Shown here: in pieces, positions 1 through 6,898 of the stretch
How positions within the stretch are numbered: the stretch's first letter is position 1
How the letters are laid out: each line of letters starts with the position of its first letter
Source of the DNA: Gammaproteobacteria bacterium
GTDB taxonomy: Bacteria > Pseudomonadota > Gammaproteobacteria > Eutrophobiales > Eutrophobiaceae
Length of the DNA stretch: 7,071 bases
Direction of reading: 5' to 3'
Assembly (NCBI GenBank): GCA_009843675.1
Contig: VYCZ01000146.1
Location: forward strand, 1 to 7,071
The notes under the pieces: generated by a model
Database searches by the model: none
Seen by the model: only the letters and a program-made list of their open reading frames with translations
Told to the model about the DNA's origin: nothing
Position numbers and translations under genes: made by a program

Positions 1-11
1 GCTGTGAATAC

Positions 12-63
12 ATCCCTGTAAGCTTCGCATCCGCTATCCGTGCGGATGAGAGTCCTGTAAAGC
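12..63. repeat. Hairpin flanked by short direct repeats (REP-like intergenic element)
   Basis: A perfect 7-bp inverted repeat, CATCCGC at 28-34 and GCGGATG at 42-48 with a 7-nt loop, sits between two nearly identical direct repeats: CCTGTAAGC at 15-23 and CCTGTAAAGC at 54-63. No T-run follows the stem on either strand, so it is a poor intrinsic terminator, although it lies just past the 3' end of the minus-strand nucleotidyltransferase. The plan of short conserved arms around a palindromic core is typical of dispersed extragenic palindromes in gammaproteobacterial intergenic regions. Membership of a repeat family is inferred, because only one copy is visible here. I see no gene in 1-89. Confidence 0.5.
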
Positions 64-89
64 CTGTCCAAACCCGTCAGCAGCATCGG

Positions 90-818
90 TCAGGGAAGAA
101 CAACACTCCCCGCTTTCTCCAGGTCCCTTTTGAAGTCAATCTCACACCAGCGGTGGCCATTGATGCTGCAGGCGCGTACCAGGGACTGTTTGGCAAGCGT
201 ATCCACCACGCTCAGGAACCACAAGCGCAGCCCGTCACCCTGTTTCATCTGCCGGTCCAGATGTTCGCGGAACAAGGCCGGCCCATTGCCCCGGAAGTAC
301 AACAGGCCGATAGACTCCGCCATGGTGTGCTCATCCGGGAGGGTCTTGCCGACGGCTTTCACCATGGAATCATGCAGTTCGACCCGCATATCGTCATTGT
401 CGTAACTGTCCTTGAAGTCGATAGTGAGGGTGACCGGCGCCGCGGGACTCGCAAGCACCGAGTCAAGCAAGGCCGGTTCGAACAGCGTGTCGCCGTTCAA
501 CAGGAGAAAATCGTCATCCATCGCGTGGCGGCCCATCCAGCAGCTAGCCAGGTTGTCGGACACGCCATAGAAGGGATTGAATATGATATCAATCCGGTCC
601 GTGTCGGCGCCGAACCGGTCGTTGATATGCTCCTCAACGAGATCCGAATTAAACCCGGTGATGATGAAACCCCTGCCGATACCGGCCGCGAGCAAAGCCC
701 GTACCTGCCATTCCAGGATGGTTTTGCCGGCCACGGCCAGCATGCACTTGGGGCGAGTTTCGGTCAGGGGCAGCAGTCTTTTTCCCTGCCCGGCGCTCAA
801 TATAATAGCGTTGGTCAT
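90..818 (-). CDS. Nucleotidyltransferase of LicC / phospho-alcohol cytidylyltransferase type
   Basis: This 242-residue protein is a single-domain, Rossmann-like NTP transferase that would activate a phosphorylated sugar, choline-like or polyol substrate as its CDP (or other NDP) derivative in the cytoplasm. The nucleotide-binding signature is clear: Gly10-x-Gly12-x-Arg14, then PLTE and the Pro-Lys pair ending at Lys24. The metal-binding NGD motif is at 108-110 (Asp110), and a C-terminal EID at 226-228 supplies the second metal ligand. The small size, the DNDDM stretch near 140 and the AVGK segment at 155-158 suit LicC (phosphocholine cytidylyltransferase) and inositol-1-phosphate cytidylyltransferases better than the larger glucose-1-phosphate enzymes. 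The ATG at 818 leaves the conserved N-terminus only three residues in; its ribosome site is weak. It is divergent from the permease pair. Nucleotide and alcohol specificity cannot be read from the sequence, and a hexose-1-phosphate enzyme remains possible. Confidence 0.82.
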   Translation of the reverse strand: MTNAIILSAGQGKRLLPLTETRPKCMLAVAGKTILEWQVRALLAAGIGRGFIITGFNSDLVEEHINDRFGADTDRIDIIFNPFYGVSDNLASCWMGRHAMDDDFLLLNGDTLFEPALLDSVLASPAAPVTLTIDFKDSYDNDDMRVELHDSMVKAVGKTLPDEHTMAESIGLLYFRGNGPALFREHLDRQMKQGDGLRLWFLSVVDTLAKQSLVRACSINGHRWCEIDFKRDLEKAGSVVLP

Positions 819-877
819 AACGTTCTTGGTTCTATCGGGTCGATGTCCTTGCGTGAGGTGAGCAGTTTAATGAATTT

Positions 878-888
878 TGCTATACAAT
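878..888 (+). promoter_or_regulatory. Extended -10 promoter for the lptFG-like operon
   Basis: In the 103-bp divergent region the plus strand reads TG-C-TATACA at 878-886, overlapping the alternative hexamer TACAAT at 883-888. The upstream TG makes this an extended -10 element, which can work without a good -35, and no convincing -35 is present at the right spacing. Transcription would begin near 893-896 and give a leader of about 25-30 nt before the ATG at 922. On the opposite strand I see only weak promoter matches for the nucleotidyltransferase, for example TTGATT at 891-886 with a poor -10 fifteen to seventeen bases on. Confidence 0.45.
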
Positions 889-921
889 CAAATCAGCGGC
901 CCCTGAAGCCATGGTTGTCAA

Positions 922-2001
922 ATGCCTCACATTGAACGCTATATCATACGGGAAGTAATCAGGCCCTTCAGTTTCGTGCTAATCATACTGGTCGCCCTGT
1001 TTGCCTGTTTCAGCAGCGCGAGGTACCTGGCTGAAGCCGTGACGGAGACGCTGGGCGTCTACTTCATGGGCATACTGATCCTCCTGAAGACGTTCATCGC
1101 CCTGGAGGTCCTGGTCCCGATTGCCCTTTACACGTCAGTCGTTATCGGCCTGGGCCGGCTGCACCGGGACCGGGAAATAGTGGCCCTGAATGCCGCCGGC
1201 GCCGGCAATAAACGCATCATCGGTCCCGTAATGGTGGTTTCCATACCAATCGCCCTGGCAGTCGGAGCGTTGTCCCTGTATGGCCGTCCCTGGGCCTACG
1301 AGAACAGTTACATACTGGATGCCAGGGCCAAGGCCGAGTTGAACACCGACCGCTTCCAGGCGGGGCGCTTCTACGGCAACGAAGACACCGGCACGGTGAT
1401 TTACATTGCCGGCAAGGACAGGACGAGCGGCGAGATGTCCAGGGTATTTTACTATACGCGCAAGGGGGAAGTCAGTGAGATTACCGCGGCAGTGAACGCC
1501 AGGCAGGACGAGAGCCTGCAGGACGGCAGACTGCGGGTATCACTCGACGACGGACTGGTGTACAGGTTGCAGCGCTATTCCATGGAGGATGAGGTGGCCA
1601 CCTACGAGAAGCTGATCAGGTTTCATGAAGACCCCGAAGTGAGCATTGGCTACAAGCGCAAGGCCCAGGCGACCCCCGACCTGCTCGAATCCGACATGCC
1701 GCAGGATATAGCCGAAGCCCAGTGGCGCCTGTCCAGGCCGCTTGCCACGCTGCTGCTTGCATTGATCGCGATACCCTTGAGCCATTCCTCCCCCAGGCAG
1801 GGGAAGAATGAAAGAGTGTTCATGGCCGCATTGATTTTTGCGGTGTATTACAACCTCAGCGGTGTTGCCCAGACTTGGGTGGAACAAGGTGTGATGGACG
1901 AGATACCCGGTGTCTGGTGGTTGCACGCGTTGATGGCGCTGGTAGTATCCCTGTACCTGTTCCAGAGATTTTACCGGCGCCTGCTGCAGGGGTTCACCTG
2001 A
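922..2001 (+). CDS. lptF: LptF-like permease of the YjgP/YjgQ family
   Basis: This is a 359-residue inner-membrane permease subunit. In the Lpt system LptF and LptG pair with the LptB2 ATPase to extract LPS from the inner membrane and pass it to the periplasmic bridge. The family layout is visible: three N-terminal membrane segments (about 12-34, 48-76 and 99-121), a periplasmic beta-rich domain (about 125-265), and three C-terminal membrane segments (about 271-288, 299-318 and 331-349). The coupling region after segment 2 (RDREIVALNAAG, 82-93) and the cytoplasmic PLS..PRQG motif (285-294) match the family. The length is close to the usual 360 or so residues. The ATG at 922 places the conserved IERYIIRE start at residue 4; no strong Shine-Dalgarno is visible. 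The stop is 17 nt before lptG. The neighbours are not those of the housekeeping lptFG locus (pepA is absent), so this may be a paralogue serving another lipid. The symbol denotes family, not proven function. Confidence 0.85.
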   Translation: MPHIERYIIREVIRPFSFVLIILVALFACFSSARYLAEAVTETLGVYFMGILILLKTFIALEVLVPIALYTSVVIGLGRLHRDREIVALNAAGAGNKRIIGPVMVVSIPIALAVGALSLYGRPWAYENSYILDARAKAELNTDRFQAGRFYGNEDTGTVIYIAGKDRTSGEMSRVFYYTRKGEVSEITAAVNARQDESLQDGRLRVSLDDGLVYRLQRYSMEDEVATYEKLIRFHEDPEVSIGYKRKAQATPDLLESDMPQDIAEAQWRLSRPLATLLLALIAIPLSHSSPRQGKNERVFMAALIFAVYYNLSGVAQTWVEQGVMDEIPGVWWLHALMALVVSLYLFQRFYRRLLQGFT

Positions 2002-2018
2002 GCATCCCGGTCCGGTCC

Positions 2019-3083
2019 ATGGGCACCATTGAAACATACCTGATGCGCCGGATCAGCGTGGGGCTGTTGATTGCCGCCGCGATCCTGTTGCCGTTGTTCA
2101 GCTTTTTCGACCTTATAGACCAGATGGAGGATGTCGGCCAGGCTTTTTATCGCATGCAGGATGCGTTTTACATAGTCCTGTTGTTGCTGCCCAGGCGGTT
2201 GATTCAACTGCTCCCCTTTATCGCGCTGATCGGTAACGTGATTGCGCTGGGGCGCCTGGCGCTTAATTCGGAGATCATCGCAATGCGCGCCGCCGGACTC
2301 ACCCCGGCGAGCATCAGCCTGGCGTCTTTCAAAGTCGGCCTGTGCCTGTTATTACTGATGGGTGTGCTGGAGCAGGTCGTCGCCCCGGAAATGCAGAGCA
2401 AGGCCATTGCCCATCGCCTGGAAGCTCTGAACCAGAGCGCGGAACTGGGCGAGGACCTGGGCATCTGGACGCGGGATGAAAACCAGGTATTACGGCTGGG
2501 GGAAGCGATCCACGCTTCCCATGTGCAGGACGTGGAAATATTCACCCTGGATGACCAGGGCCTGCTGAGCGGGTATATCCATGCGCAGCACGCCGAGATT
2601 ATCAGTAATTCGCTATGGCGTCTGCATGATGTCAACGGGAAAGAGTTTGCCGGCGAACGGATAGATACGATATCTCTGGAGCGCATGGCCTGGCGTCCTT
2701 TTTTGAGTTCCGAGGAGGTATCCACGCTGACCAGGCCGGCGGAAAGCCTGTCGCCCTCGGAGTTATATCACCACATTCGCTACCTGAAAGAAACCGGGCA
2801 GCAGCACGATGAGATTTCGCTGGCCTACTGGCGGAAATTCGGCGCCGGACTGATCATGCTCGCCATGCTGCTGCTGTCGGTCCCGTTCGTGTTCGGTTCG
2901 ATACAGACGGGCATCGGCTATCGCCTGGTACTGGCAGGCATCACCGGCATCTGCGTTTACCTGCTTGACCAGATCATGTCCAATGCCGGATTATTGCTTG
3001 ACCTCAACCATGCGCTGGTGGCGTTGACGCCGGGGCTGGCCTTGATGTTCATAGGCAGTCTCTGGCTGCAAAAAGTATCTTAG
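2019..3083 (+). CDS. lptG: LptG-like permease of the YjgP/YjgQ family
   Basis: A 354-residue partner of the preceding permease, expected to form the LptF-LptG heterodimer in the inner membrane with LptB2. Membrane segments appear at about 12-31, 50-78, 103-121, 274-293, 301-319 and 332-350. A long periplasmic beta-jellyroll region (about 122-245) lies in the middle. The coupling helix region is SEIIAMRAAG (84-93). The segment LSPSELYHHIRYLKETGQ (244-261) before the fourth membrane segment and the FGSIQTGIGYRL stretch (292-303) are characteristic of LptG. The frame stays open upstream to 1875, but the upstream part overlaps lptF and encodes a Pro/Gly/Val-rich non-membrane sequence. The ATG at 2019 gives the usual N-terminus, 17 nt after the lptF stop, so co-transcription and coupled translation are likely. 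No good Shine-Dalgarno and no clear terminator after the stop were found. Confidence 0.85.
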   Translation: MGTIETYLMRRISVGLLIAAAILLPLFSFFDLIDQMEDVGQAFYRMQDAFYIVLLLLPRRLIQLLPFIALIGNVIALGRLALNSEIIAMRAAGLTPASISLASFKVGLCLLLLMGVLEQVVAPEMQSKAIAHRLEALNQSAELGEDLGIWTRDENQVLRLGEAIHASHVQDVEIFTLDDQGLLSGYIHAQHAEIISNSLWRLHDVNGKEFAGERIDTISLERMAWRPFLSSEEVSTLTRPAESLSPSELYHHIRYLKETGQQHDEISLAYWRKFGAGLIMLAMLLLSVPFVFGSIQTGIGYRLVLAGITGICVYLLDQIMSNAGLLLDLNHALVALTPGLALMFIGSLWLQKVS

Positions 3084-3126
3084 GGTGTCCTGGGGACTGG
3101 AAATACCTGGCCGGCTACATTTGGAT

Positions 3127-4755
3127 CTAATTCCGCAAGCGGGTGTCCAGGTGGTCTGCCAGGCGTAGCGACAGCGCCATGATCGTCAGGGTCGGGTTGG
3201 CCCAGCCACTGGTGGGAAACACCGAGCTGCCCGCCACGTACAGGTTCCGGTAGTTGTGCACCCTGCTGTCAGCGTCGACTACCCCTGTTCTGGGATCAGC
3301 GCTCATGCGCGTCGTTCCCATGTGGTGGTAGCCGCCGATAGGATGAGGGCCCACACCCAGGTCGACGGGCCACTCCAACGCCGGTTCGTCCAGCCAGCCA
3401 CTTTTCTTCAACTCGCCCATTCCGAGGCGTTCAAACTCCGATCCCAGCGTATCGGTGAGTACCGTGACCGTATTTTTGTCCTGGGAAGACAGTTGCCAGT
3501 CCAGCTCCGGACATGGCAGTCCCAGGATGTCCTTACGGTTCGACAAACGGACCCGGCTGTGCGGATTCGGCGCCTGTTCGGCGCGCACAATCAGGGTAAG
3601 CCCGGTGATGCCCAGGGCCGAGAGCGCATGTTCCACGGTGGGTCGCAGGTTGCGGTCAAACCACCTTTTGAGTCCGCGGTAGGTATAGTAGATGCGCCGG
3701 CCTCTGCGGTCAGGCGCCAGTTCGTGCCTCAGGTGCTCATAGATTCTTTTACCGGTGGAGATACCCCGGCTGGGATCTCTCTGCAACTTGAATGTCAGCG
3801 CGCAATTGAGTATCTCCTTCTCTCTCTGCAGGGAGGCTGTCGGGAGCAGCGCCGGCGCTACGGCAATGTTGTCTGCAAGATACCTCTTGCGCATCCCATC
3901 CCACAACGCATAGCTCCGGTTACCGTCCAGGCGGCCGGCGCGGCAATGCGGATGTTCCATGAAGTAACGGCCAACCTGGTCGAAGCCGTTGCCGATGCCG
4001 TTCACCTCGACGTCGCGTGAACTGAGCAGGAGCCGGGGATTTTCAATGCCTCCGCAGGCAAGGACGTAGTACGCGGCGCTGACCTTGCCCTGCCTGCCGT
4101 CCAGCGTGCTGATCCTGATACCTGTCACGCTGCGCGCATCCGGGCCGGCCTGGATATGCACCGCGTTGGCGTGCAGGACAACCTCTACGTTTTCGGAGCG
4201 GACCAGATCTTCACAGTGCCTGAGGGCGAACGGTTCTTCACGCTTGTCAAACCGCCAGAAACGCGTCGTGAACAGTTTTTCATCGAAGGGCGGCCTCGAT
4301 GCACCGATTTCGCGCCAGAGCCGTTCATCATACCCATAGCTGCCCAGGCGCAGTATTTCGTGTGCGCCGCGGTAGTAGCCGGCCAGCGCCTCTGCGCCGA
4401 ACGGCCAGCCGCTGTGCGCCACCCACTCGCGCCGTTCAAAGTCTATATCGTCAAGCTGCCCGCAGCGTCCTCCCCAGATATGGATCGTTCCGCCGAAGAA
4501 TCTCAGGCGGGTGTTTTCGAGCGGATAATAGGTCATACCGACGCTGGCGCCCGTATACAACGACTGGGCGTCCTGCTCGAAATCCTCGCCGCCGGATTCG
4601 AGCAAACACACCGCGTGCCCGTGTTTTGCCAGTTTTCGCGCCAGCGTGATACCGGCAGGGCCGGCGCCCACAATACAGACATCAGCACGCAAGTGCTGAC
4701 CGTCAGTCATCTCCAGAAAATCACTCAGCAAGTGGGCACATCCTCCATCCGTCAA
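3127..4755 (-). CDS. GMC-family FAD-dependent oxidoreductase
   Basis: A 542-residue flavoprotein of the glucose-methanol-choline oxidoreductase family, which oxidises an alcohol or sugar hydroxyl. The FAD-binding Rossmann motif is at 26-35 (VCIVGAGPAG), followed by the ribose-binding acid at Glu53 in LLESGG. FGGT-x3-WGGR (87-97) is the second flavin-contact region, and CGGIENPRLLL (234-244) is also family-typical. The C-terminal GMC domain has the catalytic pair: a histidine in GYHHMG (His477 or His478) and Asn520 in GWANPT. This resembles the pyranose-oxidase / sugar 3-dehydrogenase branch. No signal peptide or twin-arginine motif is seen, so the protein should be cytoplasmic. The start is TTG at 4755, overlapping the upstream phosphoesterase stop by 4 nt (TTGA) and preceded by GGGGAG; the ATG at 4710 is a less likely alternative with its GAG touching the start codon. 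The substrate is unknown; from context it may be a lipid headgroup polyol. Confidence 0.87.
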   Translation of the reverse strand: MTDGGCAHLLSDFLEMTDGQHLRADVCIVGAGPAGITLARKLAKHGHAVCLLESGGEDFEQDAQSLYTGASVGMTYYPLENTRLRFFGGTIHIWGGRCGQLDDIDFERREWVAHSGWPFGAEALAGYYRGAHEILRLGSYGYDERLWREIGASRPPFDEKLFTTRFWRFDKREEPFALRHCEDLVRSENVEVVLHANAVHIQAGPDARSVTGIRISTLDGRQGKVSAAYYVLACGGIENPRLLLSSRDVEVNGIGNGFDQVGRYFMEHPHCRAGRLDGNRSYALWDGMRKRYLADNIAVAPALLPTASLQREKEILNCALTFKLQRDPSRGISTGKRIYEHLRHELAPDRRGRRIYYTYRGLKRWFDRNLRPTVEHALSALGITGLTLIVRAEQAPNPHSRVRLSNRKDILGLPCPELDWQLSSQDKNTVTVLTDTLGSEFERLGMGELKKSGWLDEPALEWPVDLGVGPHPIGGYHHMGTTRMSADPRTGVVDADSRVHNYRNLYVAGSSVFPTSGWANPTLTIMALSLRLADHLDTRLRN

Positions 4756-5666
4756 GTATCTCCCCGGATAACCAGTTCCCTGTCCATGGTCTGTTCGAAT
4801 TGCTGCGTTTCCCCGTCAAGGATGAGCGACCTGACACGGGTGCGCCAGCCTTCCGGCGCCTGGTTTACCTCGTAGATGTTATAGCCGGGGGATTTCGCCG
4901 GGTTGCCGTAGCTGGCAGAGGCGGAGGGCACGCCGAATACCGGGATGCGGCGGGCGCCGGCCTGCAGCATTGCGTGCATCCGGCGGTGGCCGTGGCCGTG
5001 GATGATCAGTTCTGCGCCGGGTCCGGCCAGGGTCGACAACAGTTGGTCCGCATCGGACAGGCCGCGCCTGACGCTCATGGAGTGCGGGCTGTGGTGCAGG
5101 ACCACGATGCGGTACAGGCCCCGCTGCGCGGCCGTTTCAAGCAGCCGGCCGAGGCGCCGTAATTGCTCCCCGCCCAGCCTGCCGCTGGCGAAGAAGGGGG
5201 GTGTGGGTACGGCGGTCGTGAGGCCGATAATCGCTACCGGGCCGCGCACCCGCAGGTAAGGAAAGCCCGGCGCGTGGTCCCGTTCACCGGGGTCGCTTTG
5301 CATCCAGGCGCGCCAGCGTCCCGTGGTGTCGGCAATGTCGGTGTTTATGTAACGGTCATGATTCCCCGGCACAATTGAGATATAATCCGGCGCGCCGGCG
5401 CTGTTTAACCAGTTTTCGGCTTCCCGGCATTCGTTTGCGGTGCCGAGGTGAGTGAAATCCCCGCTGATGACCAGGTGGTCGGGTTGCCGGCCTGACAGGT
5501 CGGCAAGCGTGCGGGCCAGGACCTCCCGGCTGTGGGACCGGCGCCGTTTCACCCGCCAGGAGAGGTAGCCGAGAATGCGTTTATTGAGTAATTCACGCCA
5601 TGTAATATGGCGCAGTGAGGTCAGGTGCGGGTCCGAAAGGTGCGCTATGGTCAGACCGGATTTCAT
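4752..5666 (-). CDS. Calcineurin-like metallophosphoesterase
   Basis: A 304-residue cytoplasmic hydrolase with the full two-metal phosphoesterase signature: Asp12-x-His14 (SDPHL), Gly69-Asp70 (ISGD), Gly101-Asn102-His103-Asp104 (PGNHD), His191/His192 (VLHHSP) and Gly224-His225-x-His227 (HGHGH). Members of the family split phosphomonoesters or diesters, such as cyclic nucleotides, UDP-diacylglucosamine and other nucleotide-linked groups. Nothing here fixes the substrate, although GNHD and GHxH resemble the CpdA/Icc class. No signal peptide or membrane segment is seen. I prefer the ATG at 5666; a TTG three codons upstream (5675) is possible, but neither has a recognisable Shine-Dalgarno. It is the first gene of a two-gene unit with the GMC oxidoreductase (4-nt overlap), which suggests consecutive or balanced activities. 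Its start is only 23 nt from the divergent CDP-alcohol transferase start. Confidence 0.85.
   Translation of the reverse strand: MKSGLTIAHLSDPHLTSLRHITWRELLNKRILGYLSWRVKRRRSHSREVLARTLADLSGRQPDHLVISGDFTHLGTANECREAENWLNSAGAPDYISIVPGNHDRYINTDIADTTGRWRAWMQSDPGERDHAPGFPYLRVRGPVAIIGLTTAVPTPPFFASGRLGGEQLRRLGRLLETAAQRGLYRIVVLHHSPHSMSVRRGLSDADQLLSTLAGPGAELIIHGHGHRRMHAMLQAGARRIPVFGVPSASASYGNPAKSPGYNIYEVNQAPEGWRTRVRSLILDGETQQFEQTMDRELVIRGDT
4760..4765 (-). promoter_or_regulatory. Ribosome binding site that decides a TTG start
   Basis: Read on the minus strand, GGGGAG (4765 to 4760) lies 4 nt before the TTG at 4755. It is much better placed than anything in front of the next in-frame ATG at 4710. It lies inside the last codons of the metallophosphoesterase gene, so translation of the oxidoreductase is probably coupled to it. 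Confidence 0.6.
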
Positions 5667-5678
5667 TGGCGTCAATTC

Positions 5679-5683
5679 AGGAG
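5679..5683 (+). promoter_or_regulatory. Ribosome binding site for a TTG-started transferase gene
   Basis: A consensus AGGAG at 5679-5683 precedes two consecutive in-frame TTG codons, at 5687 (3-nt spacing) and 5690 (6-nt spacing). The second has the better spacing. No in-frame ATG occurs until well inside the N-terminal domain, so this site sets the start. It lies in the 23-bp gap between divergent genes. Confidence 0.6.
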
Positions 5684-5689
5684 ATATTG

Positions 5690-6898
5690 TTGGGATTCCT
5701 TAACCTGGAGAATACACAGGGTATCACGAATCGTCATGTCCGGATCATCGGCGACAGTCCGGTGGATATATGGGGACTGGGCGGCCGCACGAGATTGACC
5801 CGCATGCTGGAGGGCATGGAAGGCGTGACCGTCGTCACGGACGAGGCGCCGGCCCCTCCCGGAACGGTGGTAGTGTGCCTCCGGGGCGACTACCTGTACC
5901 ACGGCCGGTTATTGCGGGCGGTCCTGGAACTTGACGATGATTTTGCACTATACGAACGGAACAGCGGTGCGGTTATCGCGGTGCGGACCGGAGTTTACGA
6001 CGCCGGGATATTCGAAGCCGGGCATGAAGCTGAATGGCCGCGCAGGATTGAACCCGACGACCTGGTTAACCCCTATGATAACAGGCTGAAAAAATACGAG
6101 CCGGCCAGGGCCTGGCAGATACGCGCCGATAACCGGGATGAACTTGAGCAGGAGTTGTTCAGCAGTTCCTATAAAGGCGTAACCGACCTGGTCACCAAGT
6201 GGGTGTGGCCGGTCCCGGCACGGTGGGCGACAAAAGTCTGCGCCCGGCTCGGCATCAGGCCGAATCACGTTACCGGGTTCAGCGTGGTGCTGGCGGTGCT
6301 GGCAGGCGCGGCTTTCTGGTACGGCCATTTCGCTACCGGCCTGGCGCTGGGATGGTTCATGACCTTTCTTGATACCGTGGACGGCAAGCTGGCCAGGGTG
6401 ACGCTCACCTCGAGCCGTTTCGGCGACCTGCTGGACCATTCCCTGGATCTTGTCCATCCGCCTCTCTGGTATATCGCCTGGGGGGTGGGCGCAGGCGCCG
6501 GTTCACTCCCCCTGGCGTTGATGCCGCTGGCTGCGGTCATGCTGGCAGGGTATATCGGCGGGCGCCTGTGCGAGGGGGCATTTCAGCTATGGATCGCGGA
6601 ATTTTCCATCTTCCTGTGGCGGCCTGCCGATTCCCTGAACCGTTTGATCACCGCCCGGCGCAACCCCAACCTGATTGTTTTGACCGCCGGCCTGCTTGCC
6701 GGGCAGCCTGCCGCAGCCCTGGTGACAGTGATCGCCTGGCACGTCCTGTCCACCCTGTTCCTGGCGGCCAGGCTGGCCACGGCATGGAAGGTGAAGAGCG
6801 AGCGGGGACCGCTTGAGCCCTGGCTTGCGACCGTCAACCTCCCCGCCGCGGGCGGGGCGGCGAACTGCAACAGGCTGGCGTTGAAAATTTTTACCTGA
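5690..6898 (+). CDS. CDP-alcohol phosphotransferase with degenerate nucleotidyltransferase-like N-domain
   Basis: A 402-residue integral membrane protein. The C-terminal half carries the complete CDP-alcohol phosphotransferase motif: Asp228-x2-Asp231-Gly232-x2-Ala235-Arg236-x8-Gly245-x3-Asp249-x3-Asp253. These residues bind two metals and the CDP group and transfer a phospho-alcohol, releasing CMP. About six membrane segments follow IRPNHVTG (189-196), at roughly 197-212, 213-230, 258-271, 273-292, 327-342 and 344-362. The N-terminal 150 residues are soluble and look like a decayed NTP-transferase fold: GLGGRTRL (29-36) echoes the nucleotide loop and RGDYLY (65-70) the metal-binding GD. This order of domains matches bifunctional inositol-phosphate cytidylyltransferase / di-myo-inositol-phosphate phosphate synthases, with the first activity probably lost. 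The start is TTG at 5690 with a good AGGAG; GTG at 5615 would run antisense into the neighbouring gene. The acceptor and donor alcohols are unknown. Confidence 0.8.
   Translation: MGFLNLENTQGITNRHVRIIGDSPVDIWGLGGRTRLTRMLEGMEGVTVVTDEAPAPPGTVVVCLRGDYLYHGRLLRAVLELDDDFALYERNSGAVIAVRTGVYDAGIFEAGHEAEWPRRIEPDDLVNPYDNRLKKYEPARAWQIRADNRDELEQELFSSSYKGVTDLVTKWVWPVPARWATKVCARLGIRPNHVTGFSVVLAVLAGAAFWYGHFATGLALGWFMTFLDTVDGKLARVTLTSSRFGDLLDHSLDLVHPPLWYIAWGVGAGAGSLPLALMPLAAVMLAGYIGGRLCEGAFQLWIAEFSIFLWRPADSLNRLITARRNPNLIVLTAGLLAGQPAAALVTVIAWHVLSTLFLAARLATAWKVKSERGPLEPWLATVNLPAAGGAANCNRLALKIFT

Noticed and set aside
28..48. Hairpin as an intrinsic terminator for the nucleotidyltransferase gene
   Set aside because: No U-tract follows on the minus strand, and the flanking direct repeats fit a repeat element better.
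153..935. Long plus-strand open frame of 260 codons opposite the nucleotidyltransferase
   Set aside because: It is antisense to a gene with clear catalytic motifs, has no recognisable domain, and overlaps the lptF-like start. It is a shadow of codon bias.
1875..2018. Upstream extension of the LptG-like protein to a start at 1875
   Set aside because: The added 48 residues overlap the end of lptF and are not membrane-like or family-like; the ATG at 2019 gives the normal N-terminus and length.
1540..2037. Minus-strand open frame of 165 codons across the lptF 3' end
   Set aside because: Gln/Gly/Pro/His-rich translation with no motif, fully antisense to a well-supported gene.
4156..4875. Plus-strand open frame of 239 codons across the oxidoreductase/phosphoesterase junction
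   Set aside because: It is antisense to two genes with intact FAD and metal motifs, and its translation shows no domain.
5615..5689. GTG start at 5615 for the CDP-alcohol transferase
   Set aside because: It would overlap the phosphoesterase coding start by about 50 nt and lacks a ribosome site, whereas AGGAG stands 6 nt before TTG 5690.
6841..6857. GC-only 7-bp hairpin (CCCCGCC / GGCGGGG) as a terminator
   Set aside because: It lies inside the transferase reading frame, about 40 nt before its stop, and no T-run follows; the next gene continues directly.
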